Notes: generated from the sequence alone by a model not told the origin. A stretch of DNA of 64,000 bases from Bremerella cremea (GCF_003335505.1 NZ_QPEX01000044.1:186001-250000), one strand, 5' to 3'; counted from the first letter of the stretch, positions 8,280 through 17,654 are shown. Made by a program: numbers and translations.

Positions 8280-11200
8280 GTGACTCCAGAGATGCTCAAT
8301 TCGTTTACCCCTCCTTCCACGAACATCGTTGATCGTTTGCGTCATCGTGCCGAGCATCTGGGATCACAGGTCGCTTTCACTTTTCTGGTTGATGGTGAAG
8401 ACGAAGAGATCAAGCTCACCTACGAGCAACTCGATCGTCGTTGCCAGGCAATCGCCGCCGAGCTTCAAGCTCGTGGTATGGAAGGGGAACGCGCGCTTCT
8501 GCTTTTCCCGCCAGGGCTCGACTTCATCGCGGCCTTCTTCGGTTGCTTGTACGCCGGTGTAGTGGCGGTGCCCGCTTATCCTCCGCGCCGCAATCGCAAC
8601 ATGGTCCGCATCCAGGCCATCGCAGACGATGCCCAGGCCAAGGTCGCGCTGACCACTGCCGAAGTTTACGAACGCATGGTCCCCATGCTTGAAGAAACGC
8701 CCGGCCTGAAAACCATCGATTGGATTCGCATCGATCAGGTGGAAGACAAGCTGGCAGCCAAGTGGGATCAGCCACGCCTGACGGCCGAGACCATGGCCTT
8801 TCTGCAGTACACGTCCGGTTCGACCGGCACGCCGAAGGGAGTGATGCTCTCGCACGGCAACATGATGCATAACTCGGCCCTCATTTCGTATGCCTTCGAG
8901 CATACCCGTAGCGTGCGGGCCTGTTTCTGGTTGCCGATGTACCACGACATGGGGCTCATCGGTGGCGTGCTTCAGCCAATGCAAATTGGTCAGCCCAACG
9001 TCTTGATGTCGCCGATGGCCTTTTTGCAGCAGCCGTATCGCTGGCTGCGTGCGATCTCGAAATACCAATGCAATATCAGCGGGGGGCCGAACTTTGCTTA
9101 CGAGTTGTGCGTGCAGAAGATCACGCCAGAACAACGTGAGAAGCTCGATCTCAGCAGTTGGGAATTGGCATTTAACGGTGCCGAACCTGTCCGCCCGGAA
9201 ACGCTCGATCGGTTTGCCAAGACATTTGAACCCTGCGGTTTCCGTCGCGAGGCGTTTTACCCTTGTTACGGCATGGCCGAAGCCACGCTCATCATCTCTG
9301 GCGGCATGAAAAAAAGCCCGCCGGTCATTCAAGCGGTGGATGGCTACTCGCTCGACCAACACCAAGTCGTCGACGCCGATCCCGATGACGACGGTGCTCG
9401 CGTGATTGTTGGCTGTGGCAATACGCTCCCCGACCAACGAATCTTGATCGTCGACCCAGACACGTTCGAGCGGAAACAACCAGACGAAGTCGGCGAAGTT
9501 TGGGTTTGCGGCCCTAGTATCGCCAAAGGTTACTGGCGAAACGAAGAAGCGACCGAGACGATCTTCAAAGCCTATACGTCCGACACCAACGAAGGGCCTT
9601 TCCTCCGAACGGGCGACCTTGGTTTTATGAACAACGGCGAGTTATTCATTACCGGGCGTTTGAAAGACATGATCATTGTGCGGGGCGTTAATCGCTACCC
9701 GCAAGACATCGAACAAACCGTCACCCAATGCCACGACTTGATGGAAGGGATGACCGCTGCGGCCGTCATGGCGGAAGTCGCCGATCGAGAACGCTTGATC
9801 ATCGTCGCCGAAGCACCGCGTGCCAAACGGAAAGACCTGACCGATATCATCGCCACGATTCGCCGCGAAGTTGCGATCGAGCATGAAATATCGGTCGACG
9901 GAGTGGCCCTGATTCGACGCGGCTCGATCCCCAAGACATCCAGTGGAAAGATCCAGCGACACGCGTGCAAGGAACATTTCCTCACCCATACGCTGCCCGT
10001 TTTAGAACGCTGGGTTGCGTGGGACGAAGTTCAAGTTTCCGAAGAGATCCAACGCGTTAAGCTTCGTCGTGCCCAACTGGAAGCAGCCCGAGCCGATGCC
10101 GAAGGTCTAGCCGTTTCCGACCCGCTTGTGCGGCAACGGACCGTACAGCTCGTGATCGACAAGATTCGCGAAATCGCCCGCGATCGAGCCCGGCACATTG
10201 AGCCAGAAACCGATATTTTGGAACTCGATCTCGATTCGCTCGAACGGATGGAGATCATTGCTTCCATTGAAGATTTGTACGGGGCACGTTTCCCTGACGA
10301 CATCTTGCCTTCCATGCGAACGGTCGCCCAAGTGGCCGACAGCATTGAAATCTACTTGGCAACAGACGACCTACGTCCCAGCGTGCCTAGCGAGATCCCG
10401 CAAGAGATGTTCGGTTTCTCGGCCTTGCCCGAGTACCGTCAGGTGCGGCAATTCGCCGATCAACTGGGCGAACTTGGTCTGCCCAATCCGTACTTCCAAG
10501 TCTTGGATGGCCCCACCTCGGCCACCGCTTCGGTTGAAGGCAAAGAAGTCATCAACTTCGCGGGCTACAACTATCTAGGCTTGGCCGAACAGGAAGAAGT
10601 CAAACAAGCTGCGATTGACGCGATTACGCAACAAGGCACCAGCACCAGCGGCAGCCGTTTAATCTCTGGCGAACGCCAGATTCATCGTCAACTGGAAGGA
10701 GAACTCGCCCAGTTTCTCGGCGTCGATAGTGCGATGCTGATGTCTGGCGGGCATGCAGCCAACGAAACGACGATTGGGCACTTGCTGCGAACGGGGGATT
10801 TAATCCTGCACGATTCGCTGGCCCACAGCAGTATTATCACCGGGGCCAATCTTTCCGGCGCTCGGCGGCGGCCTTATCCGCACAACGATTGGCGCGAGCT
10901 AGACGAGATTTTACACGATATCCGTAAAGACTATCGCCGCGTGTTGATCGTTGCGGAAGGTGTTTACGGCATGGAAGGGGATATCTGCCCCTTGCCGGAA
11001 TTGGTCGAGATTCGTAATCGACACAAAACCTGGTTGATGATCAACGAAGCTCATTCCCTCGGTACGCTTGGCCCAACAGGGCGGGGCGTCCGTGAACACT
11101 TTGGGGTCGATCCCAGTGAAGTCGACATTTGGATCGGCACGCTCAGCAAAGCATTGGGCTCGAACGGCGGCTTTGTCGCTGGCAGCCACGAACTGATCGA

Positions 11201-11630
11201 CTATTTAAAGCACACCGCTTCTGGTTTCGTTTACAGTGCTGGCTTGGCTCCCTCGTCCACCGCAGCGGCTTTGGCGGCGCTGAAGTTGATTGAAGCAAAC
11301 CCGAATTGGATCGCCAAGCTACAGCAAAACTCCGACTTAGTGCGCGACCTGGCTAAGAAAGCTGGCTTGAATATCGGGAGCAGCCAACTTTCGCCGATCG
11401 TACCGATCATTGTGGGCGATTCGATGATGACCATGATCTTGGCCCAGAAGCTTCTGGCCGATGGCGTCAACGCGCGTCCGCTCACTTATCCGGCGGTCGA
11501 AGAATCGGCTGCTCGCTTGCGGTTGTTTGTCAACGCGCACCACACCAAAGATCAGATCCGCCAAACGATCAACAAGTTGGCGGCCTTGTGGTCGAAGCTG
11601 CAACGAGAAAATCACGCCAGCGCTGGTTAG
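8280..11630 (+). CDS. Fatty acyl-AMP ligase / acyl carrier protein / alpha-oxoamine synthase fusion
   Basis: The 1116-residue protein has three modules. Residues 1-600 are a fatty acyl-AMP ligase with the P-loop YTSGSTGTPKG, LPMYHDMGLIGG, YGMAEATL and the C-terminal LKDMIIVRGVNRYPQDIE. Residues about 620-700 are an acyl carrier protein with the attachment Ser653 in LDLDSLERMEI. Residues about 730-1116 are a PLP-dependent alpha-oxoamine synthase related to serine palmitoyltransferase and 8-amino-7-oxononanoate synthase, with catalytic Lys957 in GTLSKALGSNGG. By family logic the protein activates a fatty acid as the adenylate, loads it onto its own carrier domain and condenses it with an amino acid, losing CO2. 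The product would be an aminoketone; amino acid and chain length are unknown. The residue expected to be Asp against the PLP ring nitrogen is Asn922. The start is GTG with GGAG upstream. Confidence 0.9.
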   Translation: MTPEMLNSFTPPSTNIVDRLRHRAEHLGSQVAFTFLVDGEDEEIKLTYEQLDRRCQAIAAELQARGMEGERALLLFPPGLDFIAAFFGCLYAGVVAVPAYPPRRNRNMVRIQAIADDAQAKVALTTAEVYERMVPMLEETPGLKTIDWIRIDQVEDKLAAKWDQPRLTAETMAFLQYTSGSTGTPKGVMLSHGNMMHNSALISYAFEHTRSVRACFWLPMYHDMGLIGGVLQPMQIGQPNVLMSPMAFLQQPYRWLRAISKYQCNISGGPNFAYELCVQKITPEQREKLDLSSWELAFNGAEPVRPETLDRFAKTFEPCGFRREAFYPCYGMAEATLIISGGMKKSPPVIQAVDGYSLDQHQVVDADPDDDGARVIVGCGNTLPDQRILIVDPDTFERKQPDEVGEVWVCGPSIAKGYWRNEEATETIFKAYTSDTNEGPFLRTGDLGFMNNGELFITGRLKDMIIVRGVNRYPQDIEQTVTQCHDLMEGMTAAAVMAEVADRERLIIVAEAPRAKRKDLTDIIATIRREVAIEHEISVDGVALIRRGSIPKTSSGKIQRHACKEHFLTHTLPVLERWVAWDEVQVSEEIQRVKLRRAQLEAARADAEGLAVSDPLVRQRTVQLVIDKIREIARDRARHIEPETDILELDLDSLERMEIIASIEDLYGARFPDDILPSMRTVAQVADSIEIYLATDDLRPSVPSEIPQEMFGFSALPEYRQVRQFADQLGELGLPNPYFQVLDGPTSATASVEGKEVINFAGYNYLGLAEQEEVKQAAIDAITQQGTSTSGSRLISGERQIHRQLEGELAQFLGVDSAMLMSGGHAANETTIGHLLRTGDLILHDSLAHSSIITGANLSGARRRPYPHNDWRELDEILHDIRKDYRRVLIVAEGVYGMEGDICPLPELVEIRNRHKTWLMINEAHSLGTLGPTGRGVREHFGVDPSEVDIWIGTLSKALGSNGGFVAGSHELIDYLKHTASGFVYSAGLAPSSTAAALAALKLIEANPNWIAKLQQNSDLVRDLAKKAGLNIGSSQLSPIVPIIVGDSMMTMILAQKLLADGVNARPLTYPAVEESAARLRLFVNAHHTKDQIRQTINKLAALWSKLQRENHASAG

Positions 11631-11680
11631 TCGATTCGACTTTCTCTCACGCTATTCGCTTTACGCAAGCGCATAAAAAA

Positions 11681-11704
11681 AGCCTCGTCTCAGTGGACGA
11701 GGCT
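11681..11704. terminator. Bidirectional terminator
   Basis: A 9-bp stem AGCCTCGTC/GACGAGGCT with a 6-base loop is flanked by six A residues on the left and four T residues on the right. It serves both the converging acyl ligase fusion and the minus-strand barrel gene. Confidence 0.92.
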
Positions 11705-11735
11705 TTTGTCGTTGATTCCGTGGAAATCGCAGAGA

Positions 11736-12575
11736 CTATCGGTTCAAGGTAAAACCAAACGCAACCCCGGTAACGGCCATTTCCTGGCTGTCGAAGATGG
11801 CGATCGCATCGCGTCCCATACCCTTGCCGAAGTACAGCGTGTTCCAAGAGACGTCGAGCGAAATCTCTCGGGTCAGGTGATAAGCAGCCCCCAGGGCGAA
11901 CTCGCCACCGACCACTGCGTTCGAGTAGTCGCCGATGTCGCCACGGTAAACCCAGTTGTTACCTGCGAACGCTCGCAACTCACTCTTCAAAGTCCACTGG
12001 CCGCGGTGCGAGAAGACCCGAGTACCCACCTGTCCTAGCAGCATATTGTTCTGCATGAAGATGAATGGGTTGGTCTTGTCGTTGAACTGCGTGAATCGCA
12101 GACCGACCATGGGCTCCATCCAGAATCCTTCATAGAACTGGGGCAGGCGCCAAACACGGTTGCCTTCAAAGCTGTTCAAGTCGCCACGATTTACTAAATC
12201 GTACGAGGGGCCGTCCAGTCGCCAACCGCTGAACAACCAGCCATTGTTTTCCTCGGTCATGAAACCGAAGTCGACGCGATTGCCGTAAGTGGCATCCCCA
12301 TTGAAACCACCCGGGGCGCTGTGCCCACGGCTCACGTTCATGAACAGTCGGTGATATTCAAAGAAAATCCCGTTGTTCGGATCAATTGTGTCCTGGCCGT
12401 ATTGCTCGGTAATCGGGGGGGCGAACCACTGGAAATCATAGTTTTCCAGATTCACGTCCGTAAACGGTTGCATCGCGGCGGGGTACACGGTGTCGTACTG
12501 TGCCTGCACGCTGGAAGCAGCCGCCAAATTGGCCACGATCACCAGAGTCCACAGTGCTTTACGATAAATCAACAT
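11736..12575 (-). CDS. Exported, outer-membrane-barrel-like protein
   Basis: The 279-residue protein has a signal peptide ending near SSVQAQ and then many short alternating aromatic strands (such as WLFSGWRL, FWMEPMVGLRFTQF, FALGAAYHLTREISLDVSWNTLYFGKG). It ends in TGVAFGFTLNR, a pattern like outer-membrane barrels. I cannot name a family with certainty; planctomycetes encode many such proteins. It is transcribed alone and shares a terminator with the converging gene. Confidence 0.75.
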   Translation of the reverse strand: MLIYRKALWTLVIVANLAAASSVQAQYDTVYPAAMQPFTDVNLENYDFQWFAPPITEQYGQDTIDPNNGIFFEYHRLFMNVSRGHSAPGGFNGDATYGNRVDFGFMTEENNGWLFSGWRLDGPSYDLVNRGDLNSFEGNRVWRLPQFYEGFWMEPMVGLRFTQFNDKTNPFIFMQNNMLLGQVGTRVFSHRGQWTLKSELRAFAGNNWVYRGDIGDYSNAVVGGEFALGAAYHLTREISLDVSWNTLYFGKGMGRDAIAIFDSQEMAVTGVAFGFTLNR

Positions 12576-12881
12576 GGTCCACTTCTACCTTGTGACTTCC
12601 ACGGTAATGGTATGGACGACGCCACCGTAACGATGGCGAAAGTTCCTGCGTTGCCGTTTGTATCGGAACGTCTGGGAGTACGAATTGAACCAGTTTGGCA
12701 AACTCTGCCGAAAATTCGGACTAATCCGTAAAACCTATCAACCCATTCCCCCAAAACCTCCTAAATCCGCCGAATCTCTGCTCAAAATGATTTCATTTGC
12801 CCCGACTGAATCGTTCCGCGTATATTTCGAGTAAGATAATTAGGCTCTTATTTCGCTAGCATTTGCTAAGGAATCCACGAT
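12576..12881. other. Divergent intergenic region
   Basis: This 306-base AT-richer spacer separates the divergent barrel-like gene and the TraB/GumN-like gene and should hold both promoters. The plus-strand gene has a good AAGGA ribosome binding site. I see no conserved operator or RNA structure. Confidence 0.5.
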
Positions 12882-13772
12882 ATGTCTGTTCGCTCCCTTC
12901 TAAATTCCCTCCGCCCGTTAGCGGATCGCCGCTTATGGATGCTGGTTCTGTCAATTCTGCTAGCGTCTGGCGGACAAGCTCAAGCAGAAGAAAAGAGCGA
13001 AGGGCCAGATTTCGTGCGGGTTAAGAATAATGCCAGCGGGAAACCAACCTCGCTGCAAACCGCGATTGCCCACTATCAATCCAAAGACGGCGGCAAACTG
13101 AAAATCGATCTGATTGGTGCCGTTCATGTGGGCGAAGACGCTTACTATCAGGAACTGAACAAACGCTTTAAAAACTACGACGCCGTGATGTATGAATTGG
13201 TCGCCCCGGAAGGAACCCGCGTTCCCGCTGGGGGTGCCGGCCACAGCAGTCCTCTTAGCAGCATGCAAACCGGTATGAAAGACATGCTGGACCTGGAGTT
13301 CCAGCTAGAGAAGATCGACTACTCGCCAGAAAACTTCATCCATGCGGATATGTCACCTGATGAGTTTGTCCAAGACATGGAAGAGCGTGGTGATAGCGTT
13401 CTGGCAATGTTCGCCCGGGCCATGGGGCAGGGAATTGTGCAGCAATCGAAAGGCGGGTCAACCGATGCCGCGATCATGATGGCTCTCTTTTCCCAAGACC
13501 GGGCCAAGAAGCTCCGCCGGGTGTTTGCCTCGCAGATTGCTGACTTGGACAAACAAATGCGAGCCATCGAAGGCAAAAACGGTTCGACGATCATCAGCCA
13601 GCGTAACGCCAAAGCGTTCGAGGTGATGGACCGGGAGATCAAAAACGGCAAAGCCAATATCGCCGTCTTCTATGGTGCTGGCCATTTAGAGGACATGCAC
13701 AAACGCCTGCTCAAGGACTTCAACATGGAACTGAAGTCGGTCGAGTATCTTGATGCCTGGGATTTGCAATAG
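12882..13772 (+). CDS. Exported TraB/GumN (TIKI-like) superfamily protein
   Basis: The 296-residue protein has a signal peptide (about residues 1-35, ending GGQAQAEE). The core shows the superfamily pattern: LIGAVHVGEDAYYQEL with a conserved His, a YELVAPEG block, a helical centre, and a terminal NIAVFYGAGHLEDM with a second Gly-His. Members include animal TIKI proteases and bacterial GumN/TraB proteins, and some are metal-dependent proteases; activity here is untested. It is preceded by AAGGA and followed by a strong terminator, so it is a single-gene unit. Confidence 0.8.
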   Translation: MSVRSLLNSLRPLADRRLWMLVLSILLASGGQAQAEEKSEGPDFVRVKNNASGKPTSLQTAIAHYQSKDGGKLKIDLIGAVHVGEDAYYQELNKRFKNYDAVMYELVAPEGTRVPAGGAGHSSPLSSMQTGMKDMLDLEFQLEKIDYSPENFIHADMSPDEFVQDMEERGDSVLAMFARAMGQGIVQQSKGGSTDAAIMMALFSQDRAKKLRRVFASQIADLDKQMRAIEGKNGSTIISQRNAKAFEVMDREIKNGKANIAVFYGAGHLEDMHKRLLKDFNMELKSVEYLDAWDLQ

Positions 13773-13796
13773 CAGCCAACCACGAGCAAACTTTCG

Positions 13797-13840
13797 GCGT
13801 GCGGGCTACCGTAATGGAGCAACACCGCACGCTTTTTTTT
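13797..13840 (+). terminator. Rho-independent terminator
   Basis: An 8-bp stem GCGTGCGG/CCGCACGC (13797-13804 with 13825-13832) is followed by eight T residues. It lies 25 bases past the TraB/GumN-like gene. Confidence 0.9.
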
Positions 13841-14040
13841 GCGCTGCCAGGTCACGCTAGCACGCGTTTTGCCTACCACTTCGGCAGACAGCGACACCAT
13901 CTTTAAATGAAGAAGGAAAACTCGTTCGTCAAGTCGTTTACAAAACATCCTTCCTACCTATACTTGGCTTCACTTTTGTACTGCCGCCCGGGGACACGCG
14001 GTAGTTTCGAGTCGCATCTTATCTCACGAGTGTCACACGG

Positions 14041-14847
14041 ATGGCCAAGTTCTCGATGAATCAAATGACCACGCTACGTTGGTCATTTGAACAAGACTGC
14101 TTTCGATACCGCGAAGCGGGCCTCTCTGCAATTCATGTCTGGCGAGACAAGATTCATGACTACGGTGAAGCCAAGGGAGCAATCCTCTTAGAAGAGTTAG
14201 AACTGGAAGTCTCTGCCCTTAGCTGGGCCGGAGGATTTACCGGCAGCGATGGCCGCAACTTCAAAGACGCCCTCGAAGATGCCCGGCATGCGGTCGACCT
14301 GGCACACGAATTAGATGCTGGTTGTTTGATCGTTTACAGTGGGGCGCGAGGTGGCCATATCAGCAAGCATGCTCAACGACTTTTCTCCGGAGCGTTGAGC
14401 GAGTTGATTCCTTATGCCGAAGCCCACGATGTGACTTTGGCGATCAAGCCGATCCGTCACAAGTACGGTTGTGCCTGGACTCTCATTCGCCGCATGACCG
14501 ATGCTTTACAGTTGATCGATTTGATCGATTCGCCTCGTTTCAAGCTAGTGCTCGACTTATACGAATTTGGCGATCAGCCGGATGTGCTCGACAACTTGCA
14601 TCTATTGATCCCTTACCTGGCGTTGGTCCAAGTTGGCGATCGCTGCTGCGAACCGCAGGAAGAACCCAACCGCTGCCTCTTAGGTAACGGGCACTTGGCA
14701 CTCGACGAAACGATTTCCAAGCTGATCCAACTTGGCTACTGCGGCCCATTCGATATCGAACTGATGGGTCGAGACGTGCAAAAGCTGGAATACGACGAAG
14801 TCCTCTCGCATAGCGTCGGCTACTTGCAAGCGATGAAGTGCCACTAA
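14041..14847 (+). CDS. Sugar phosphate isomerase/epimerase-like TIM-barrel protein
   Basis: The 268-residue protein has the layout of the xylose isomerase-like TIM-barrel superfamily: an opening strand, ALEDARHAVDLAHELDAGCLIVYSG, KLVLDLYEFGD, LVQVGDRCCEPQEEPNRCLLGNGHL, and GPFDIELMGRD near the end. These enzymes normally bind a divalent metal through Glu, Asp, His and Glu. Here the first Glu position is Lys136 (in AIKPIRHKYG) and the usual FDTYHFG-type motif reads LDLYEFGD. It may therefore be non-catalytic or use another chemistry. No signal peptide is visible. Fold is fairly certain, function is not. Confidence 0.8.
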   Translation: MAKFSMNQMTTLRWSFEQDCFRYREAGLSAIHVWRDKIHDYGEAKGAILLEELELEVSALSWAGGFTGSDGRNFKDALEDARHAVDLAHELDAGCLIVYSGARGGHISKHAQRLFSGALSELIPYAEAHDVTLAIKPIRHKYGCAWTLIRRMTDALQLIDLIDSPRFKLVLDLYEFGDQPDVLDNLHLLIPYLALVQVGDRCCEPQEEPNRCLLGNGHLALDETISKLIQLGYCGPFDIELMGRDVQKLEYDEVLSHSVGYLQAMKCH

Positions 14848-14886
14848 TGCATCGCGTGCGGCCTGCGAGAGAGGACGCTGCGATGC

Positions 14887-16233
14887 TTACTCTCTTTCCG
14901 CCGATAATTCCAAGCAAACCAAGCGATCATCTCCTCGCACGTAGAGGCGCCCGTCCGAGAGAATCGGCGCTGACCAGGCCGGTGCTTTTATTAGCTCTTG
15001 CCCGTTGTCATTTTTCAGTGTCACTTCCGAGACTAATTGAAACGCCTGGGGACTTGTCCGAATCAGCATCAACGGGCCATACTCGCTCAGGCAAATCAAG
15101 TTCTTATCGGCCGCCAACAACGAGCAGCGCGCCAAGCCAGGCTTCTTCCACATGACTTGGCCCGTCGTCCATTCAATGCACCGCAGTTCGGCCTGATGCG
15201 GATGACGTCCGCTGCTCCCGTACAAGAAACCATCTTGATAGACGGCCGTATTCCAGTGTGTTTCCATGACGTGATCGCGGCTACGAAATTCATCTTTCCA
15301 CACCACTTCGTACCCACCTGGTTTCACTTTTAACAGCGTACTGCCAACGGCGTAACACTCCGAGATAAAGACTTCGTCACCCACCACTACCGGCGTGCTG
15401 GCGTTGACGCTTTCTAGCTTTTTGGCTCGCCAAGGATAATGAAAGTCGATCTTGCCATCGCGCGGATCAAATCCTAACAAGCCGCCTCGCAGAAACGCGA
15501 AGCACCAGGGGCGACCGTCGATTTCAGCTAAGGTTAAGCTGGCATAGCTGGCCAGTTCGTCCGAGATTTTATAGACCTCTTTGCCGGTTAGTTTGTCGAG
15601 AGCGACGATACCGCTGCCGTTGCCGTCGACACGGCTAATATCATACGGGCCCAGCCCCTTGAACTCTTCAGGACTGCCCCCGACCATCACCAGCAACTTA
15701 TCTTCAAAGATGACCGGGCTGCTACCCACGCCAAAAAAATTGGGGACCACCATGTATTCCAGCGACAAATTTCGCTTCCACAGCAATTTCTTCTCTGGAA
15801 TACTCACACAGTGCAACTCTCCTTCGGCCCCATAAAGATAAACCCGATCTCCGTCGATAATTGGGCTACAGCGAGGCCCGTTGTTATAGCCGAGATAGTC
15901 ATCGTATTGAGTGGGGTACTCGTAGGTCCAAAGCTCTTGGCCGGTCTTTGCGTTCAGCACAACCAAGCGATTGGTATTGCCGTAGCGATCGAACTGAAAG
16001 AATTTTCCGTCGCTGATCGAACCAATACCGTAGCCAGTCCCCAGCTTACGCTGCCATAAAACCTTAGGACCACCTTGCGGCCATTGCTGCAAAAGCCCCG
16101 TTTCCAAAGAAGTGCTGTTGTGACGTGGACCCAGGAACGTGGGCCAATCTTCTGCGAAAACGGGAGAGAGCCCCGTGAACAGCGGGAAAATTACAGCGAT
16201 TCCCCAAACAAGTGAGTGAACCCAAGTCGGCAT
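14887..16233 (-). CDS. Exported PQQ-type beta-propeller protein
   Basis: The 448-residue protein starts with a signal peptide (to about FAEDW) and continues as repeated beta-propeller blades of the PQQ/BamB type. Examples are LNAKTGQELWTYEY, LDKLTGKEVYKI and the opening WPTFLGPRHNS. Such planctomycete proteins are usually secreted and of unknown role; a protein-binding scaffold or quinoprotein-like function are possibilities. Catalytic dehydrogenase residues are not recognisable. It converges on the TIM-barrel gene with a gap of only 39 bases. Confidence 0.85.
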   Translation of the reverse strand: MPTWVHSLVWGIAVIFPLFTGLSPVFAEDWPTFLGPRHNSTSLETGLLQQWPQGGPKVLWQRKLGTGYGIGSISDGKFFQFDRYGNTNRLVVLNAKTGQELWTYEYPTQYDDYLGYNNGPRCSPIIDGDRVYLYGAEGELHCVSIPEKKLLWKRNLSLEYMVVPNFFGVGSSPVIFEDKLLVMVGGSPEEFKGLGPYDISRVDGNGSGIVALDKLTGKEVYKISDELASYASLTLAEIDGRPWCFAFLRGGLLGFDPRDGKIDFHYPWRAKKLESVNASTPVVVGDEVFISECYAVGSTLLKVKPGGYEVVWKDEFRSRDHVMETHWNTAVYQDGFLYGSSGRHPHQAELRCIEWTTGQVMWKKPGLARCSLLAADKNLICLSEYGPLMLIRTSPQAFQLVSEVTLKNDNGQELIKAPAWSAPILSDGRLYVRGDDRLVCLELSAERE

Positions 16234-16358
16234 GAAGTAGTCCTGAGATTTACGGTAGGTAGTGCGAGGCGGGTATTCTTCTTATCCTGGCAGTATAGCG
16301 AACGTCGTACTTCAATCCAAAATAGCAAACCAAGCCGTCTGGCGGTTGTTCCCTAAGC

Positions 16359-16796
16359 ATGTCCACGTTTGTCATCAACCATTCGATTCAAATCCCTTGG
16401 AGCGAGCTGCAATTCTCGTACGCGCGCTCAGGGGGGCCTGGTGGACAGCATGTGAACAAGACCAATACCAAGGCGATTCTGAAATGGGACGTACGCCAAA
16501 CCGAAGCGATTGGCCCAGCAATTAAGCAGCGTTTCGAAAAGCATTGGGGGGCACGCATTAATAAAGAGGGCTTTCTCGTAATCAGCAGCGAAGAGAGCCG
16601 CGAGCAGCGTAGCAATATGGAAGCCTGTCTGGCGAAGCTGAAACAAATGCTCACCATTTCTGCCAAGCGGCCCAAAGTCCGAGTTCCCACCAAACCGTCA
16701 CTAGGGTCGGTCCGCCGCAATGCGGAAAAGAAACGCCAGCGGAGCGAACGAAAAAGCCAACGGCGTTCCTCGAAAAATATCTCGCGCGACGACTAG
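16359..16796 (+). CDS. arfB: Alternative ribosome-rescue factor (peptidyl-tRNA hydrolase)
   Basis: ArfB releases nascent chains from ribosomes stalled at the end of a non-stop mRNA. The 145-residue protein has the release-factor GGQ motif at residues 28-30 within SGGPGGQHVNKTNTK. It ends in a long Lys/Arg-rich tail (about residues 105-145), which in this family enters the empty mRNA channel. Length matches E. coli ArfB, and there is no stop-codon recognition domain, which separates it from RF1/RF2. It is a stand-alone gene. Confidence 0.93.
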   Translation: MSTFVINHSIQIPWSELQFSYARSGGPGGQHVNKTNTKAILKWDVRQTEAIGPAIKQRFEKHWGARINKEGFLVISSEESREQRSNMEACLAKLKQMLTISAKRPKVRVPTKPSLGSVRRNAEKKRQRSERKSQRRSSKNISRDD

Positions 16797-16907
16797 GACT
16801 CACCCCTCTTCAGAGTCACTTCTCGAATTGCTACGTCCTTTCCCCAGCGAGAGGATGGCCTATAATCTGATTGAACGACGCGAATTGCTTTATTTTGCAC
16901 GGATTCT

Positions 16908-17654
16908 ATGGCCTCCGAAGACCAGCACGAAGACATCGACCATATTCTGAAAACCTGGACGTTCGAGCCTGGCAGGCTCGCGGCCCGGCTGGTAACCGCT
17001 GCAGACGGACGAGATGTCCTCCAAATGCGGATTGAGATGGGGCTACTCCAAATGGAAACCTCGGGACGTCCCGATGGCGAGAAGCCGTTTGGCTTCAATT
17101 CCTACTTGGAATACCTTCAAGCTCAGTACGTCGCCGACGCTTCGATTATGCTGACTGACGACGATTGCCTGGAAATCGACCGGGAATTCGTGCAGCTTTA
17201 TCATCGTCGTATCTGCTGGTTAGCGCTGCGCGAGTACGATCGAGCTGTCCGCGATGCCGACCATACCCTGGCCTTAATGGATGTTTGCCGAGAGCATTCC
17301 ATCGACGAAGAATGGATCGATAGCCACGAACATTTTCGTCCCTTTGTAATGTTCCATCGCATTCAAGCCAAGGCTTTAATCGAACTGGAAAAGCACACGC
17401 CAGAGCACGCCATTGAAGAATTGACCATGGGCGTGGAACAATTGCGAGCCGCTTACCAAGATTACGATCCGGAAAGCGACTTCGAAGAAGATGAGCTTCA
17501 CGTTCGACTGATTGAACTCCGTGAAACACTGCGCGAGCAATTTGAAGTCGGTCAAACGTTAAACGAACAATTGGCCGATGCCGTTGCCAACGAGCGTTAC
17601 GAACAGGCCGCCAAGCTCCGCGATCGGATCTCGAAGCGGGAAAACCCTCGCTAA
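16908..17654 (+). CDS. UVR-motif protein
   Basis: The 248-residue protein is mostly acidic and helical. It ends with a UVR (UvrB/UvrC-type) motif, VANERYEQAAKLRDRI, at about residues 222-242, the short helical hairpin that mediates UvrB-UvrC contacts and also occurs in McsA and Clp-associated proteins. Residues about 60-200 form TPR-like helices (for example LALREYDRAVRDADHTLAL). No nuclease or helicase part is present. A repair or proteostasis adaptor role is inference. Confidence 0.8.
   Translation: MASEDQHEDIDHILKTWTFEPGRLAARLVTAADGRDVLQMRIEMGLLQMETSGRPDGEKPFGFNSYLEYLQAQYVADASIMLTDDDCLEIDREFVQLYHRRICWLALREYDRAVRDADHTLALMDVCREHSIDEEWIDSHEHFRPFVMFHRIQAKALIELEKHTPEHAIEELTMGVEQLRAAYQDYDPESDFEEDELHVRLIELRETLREQFEVGQTLNEQLADAVANERYEQAAKLRDRISKRENPR

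Noticed and set aside
8364..9479. 371-codon minus-strand open frame opposite the acyl-AMP ligase
   Set aside because: It is an antisense shadow of clear FAAL motifs on the plus strand and shows no protein family pattern.
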